Positions 62,917 through 64,000 of a stretch of DNA of 64,000 nt are shown piece after piece. The DNA comes from an uncultured Selenomonadaceae bacterium (GTDB lineage Bacteria; Bacillota; Negativicutes; Selenomonadales; Selenomonadaceae). The notes below the pieces were generated by a model. The model was not told the origin of the DNA, searched no databases, and worked only from the letters and a program-made list of their open reading frames with translations. Numbering within the stretch: position 1 is the stretch's first letter; each line of letters opens with the position of its first letter. Where the stretch lies: NCBI GenBank assembly GCA_905234195.1, contig CAJOFR010000011.1, positions 22,561 to 86,560 of the forward strand, written 5' to 3'. The translations under genes and the position numbers were made by a program.

Positions 62917-63906
62917 ATGTATGCAAATGAGCGAATGGAAAAAATATCACGCGAGGACTTGCAGGATTTGCAACTTGAGCGGCTGAAAAAAATTATTGGC
63001 TGGGCGTATGAAAAGAGCGCGTTTTATCGAAACTCCTTCGATAAAGCCGGCGTCGGACCGCAAGATATTCAGACGCTCCAAGATGTGCGAAAACTTCCTT
63101 TTTTGACTTACGCCGAACTTAATCGGGCTGACGCGCAGGATTTTTTGACGTTGCCTTTTTCAAGTATCGTGCGCGTGAATTATGTTGACGAGTCTGCAAA
63201 GGAATTTACAAACTTTTACACGAAGGGCGACATTCAAAATAACGTGGAGATGATGGCGCGTTGTTTGGTTGCCGCCGGCGTGAATCGCGCGTCAATCGTC
63301 GGGCTGCAAGCCGATATGTCCGACAGCAAATTTTTGGACGTGCTTTATGCCCTTGAATCAATCGGCGCGACGGTTGCGCCTCTCGGCACGGATTATCGGC
63401 AGTGGCTGAAGATGCTCGATATGTTCAGCCTGGACACTCTTATCGGCACGCCGCAACTGATTATGCAATTGATTATTCAACTGCAGGCGTTCGGGAAAAA
63501 TGTCATTGACTACGACATAAAAAAAATTATCTGCGCGAACGTCAACAACATTCAGAATCCTTTGCAACAACATATTGAGGCGAGAGCCGACGCGGAAGTT
63601 TTTAATTTGTTCGCGCCTTCGGAGCTGGGCACCGCCGGAATGATTTTCCAGTGTAAAAATAATTCGGGGCATCACGTCCAAGAAGATAATTACCTCGTCG
63701 AAATTGTCAACTTTAAAAGCAATGAAGTCCTCGAAGAAGACGAACACATGGGCGAGCTGGTTATCACGACTTTAACCGCGCAGGCGATGCCGCTGATTCG
63801 TTATCGAACGGGGCAGGCGGTGCGCAGAATGAGCGACGCATGTGAGTGCGGACGAACTTTTTTGAGAATCGCCACGCCTTACACGCGGGCAATGGGAAAT
63901 ATTTAA
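62917..63906 (+). CDS. PaaK-like AMP-forming ligase homologue without the P-loop
   Basis: 329 residues against about 430 in phenylacetate-CoA ligases. The fold is clear: SREDLQDLQLERLKKIIGWAYEKSAFYR is split here as SREDLQDLQLERLKK and AYEKSAFYR; then FYTKGDIQNNVEMMARCLVAAGV, FNLFAPSELGTAG, GELVITTLTAQAMPLIRYRTGQ and CECGRTFLRI. The nucleotide loop SSGTTGKP expected after IVRVN is replaced by YVDESAKEFTN, the YGYGLFTGG stretch is absent, and the C-terminal domain stops after MGNI. Probably non-catalytic. ATG follows GGAAGG. Confidence 0.75.
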   Translation: MYANERMEKISREDLQDLQLERLKKIIGWAYEKSAFYRNSFDKAGVGPQDIQTLQDVRKLPFLTYAELNRADAQDFLTLPFSSIVRVNYVDESAKEFTNFYTKGDIQNNVEMMARCLVAAGVNRASIVGLQADMSDSKFLDVLYALESIGATVAPLGTDYRQWLKMLDMFSLDTLIGTPQLIMQLIIQLQAFGKNVIDYDIKKIICANVNNIQNPLQQHIEARADAEVFNLFAPSELGTAGMIFQCKNNSGHHVQEDNYLVEIVNFKSNEVLEEDEHMGELVITTLTAQAMPLIRYRTGQAVRRMSDACECGRTFLRIATPYTRAMGNI

Positions 63907-63924
63907 CCTAAATGCGCGAGAATT

Positions 63925-63953
63925 CCCCCGCCTCTATAGGTGGCGGGATGAAT
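63925..63953. other. CCCGCC/GGCGGG hairpin after the PaaK-like gene
   Basis: CCCCGCCT and GGCGGG form a hairpin followed by ATGAATCGCG, similar to the segment at 43.6 kb (GATTCATCTCG). A possible mobile-element end or terminator. Confidence 0.4.
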
Positions 63954-63962
63954 CGCGTTTCT

Positions 63963-63991
63963 TGTTGACACTGAATAACATAATTGATAAA
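63963..63991 (+). promoter_or_regulatory. Promoter at the window end
   Basis: TTGACA, 17 bases, TAAAAT, reading out of the window. The gene it drives is not visible. Confidence 0.55.
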
Positions 63992-64000
63992 ATCTTGTCG

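Overview
The window reads as a chromosomal segment of an anaerobic, flagellated Firmicute with an outer-membrane-like gene set, most likely a member of the Negativicutes (Selenomonas-like). This is inference. The supports are GlgC with GlgD as paired ADP-glucose pyrophosphorylase subunits, a thiamine ECF component (ThiT), a BamE/SmpA-like exported protein, Wzm/Wzt-type polysaccharide export genes, MeaB (the methylmalonyl-CoA mutase chaperone of succinate/propionate fermenters), many TTG and GTG starts behind strong Shine-Dalgarno sequences, and several Firmicute DUF families (DUF1385, DUF2225, DUF4127, DUF502).

Layout. 1-5.2 kb: the 3' end of thiT, then a lower-glycolysis cluster of gap, a fused pgk-tpi, and gpmI. 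5.3-13.6 kb: an iron-type permease, an exported BamE-like protein, pnp, an RpiB-like isomerase, a glucosaminidase-TPR protein, a decayed acetyltransferase, tRNA-Ala, speD and rpsT. 13.7-16.4 kb: a lone flgE with a very large central insertion, behind a sigma-D-like promoter. 16.6-22.5 kb (minus strand): an SPFH / zinc-ribbon / TPM operon resembling ydjI-ydjG-ydjH, an aldo/keto reductase, meaB and a Cys/Tyr-rich secreted peptide. 22.6-26.8 kb: DUF1385, NAD kinase, DUF4127 and DUF2225. 26.9-30.4 kb: a fused GH13-GH77 glucan enzyme. 30.4-35.6 kb: a double-receiver regulator with a zinc-ribbon head in another frame, then three tandem glycosyltransferase paralogues, the last broken at a G8 tract. 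35.7-44.8 kb: the glycogen operon glgC-glgD-glgP-glgB-(AT-hook ORF)-glgA. 45.2-50.4 kb: surE, wzm, wzt, a C39-like protein, a 3-hydroxyisobutyrate dehydrogenase-family protein, and mscL with a zinc-ribbon tail. 50.6-56.5 kb: a 1065-residue zinc-ribbon/Fn3-like protein, an unknown partner, ybeY, era and DUF502. 56.7-61.9 kb: a DEDDh exonuclease, a MacB-type ABC pair with a CitA/DcuS-type two-component system, and tRNA-Pro. 62-64 kb: cheR and a PaaK-like protein that lacks its nucleotide-binding loop.

Between genes there are two dispersed repeat families. One is a roughly 100-bp element with three hairpins (seven copies, both orientations) whose stems vary in a compensatory way. The other is a family of purine-arm/pyrimidine-arm imperfect hairpins. 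Some copies sit at convergent gene ends as bidirectional terminators; others lie inside operons or in a divergent promoter region. Two long G tracts, one in a glycosyltransferase and one in an acetyltransferase, suggest contingency-type variation of a surface glycan.

The glycolytic, glycogen and glucan genes together describe hexose storage and use. The Wzm/Wzt pair, glycosyltransferases and acetyltransferase describe surface polysaccharide or glycoprotein. All calls come from reading the sequence; no database search was run.
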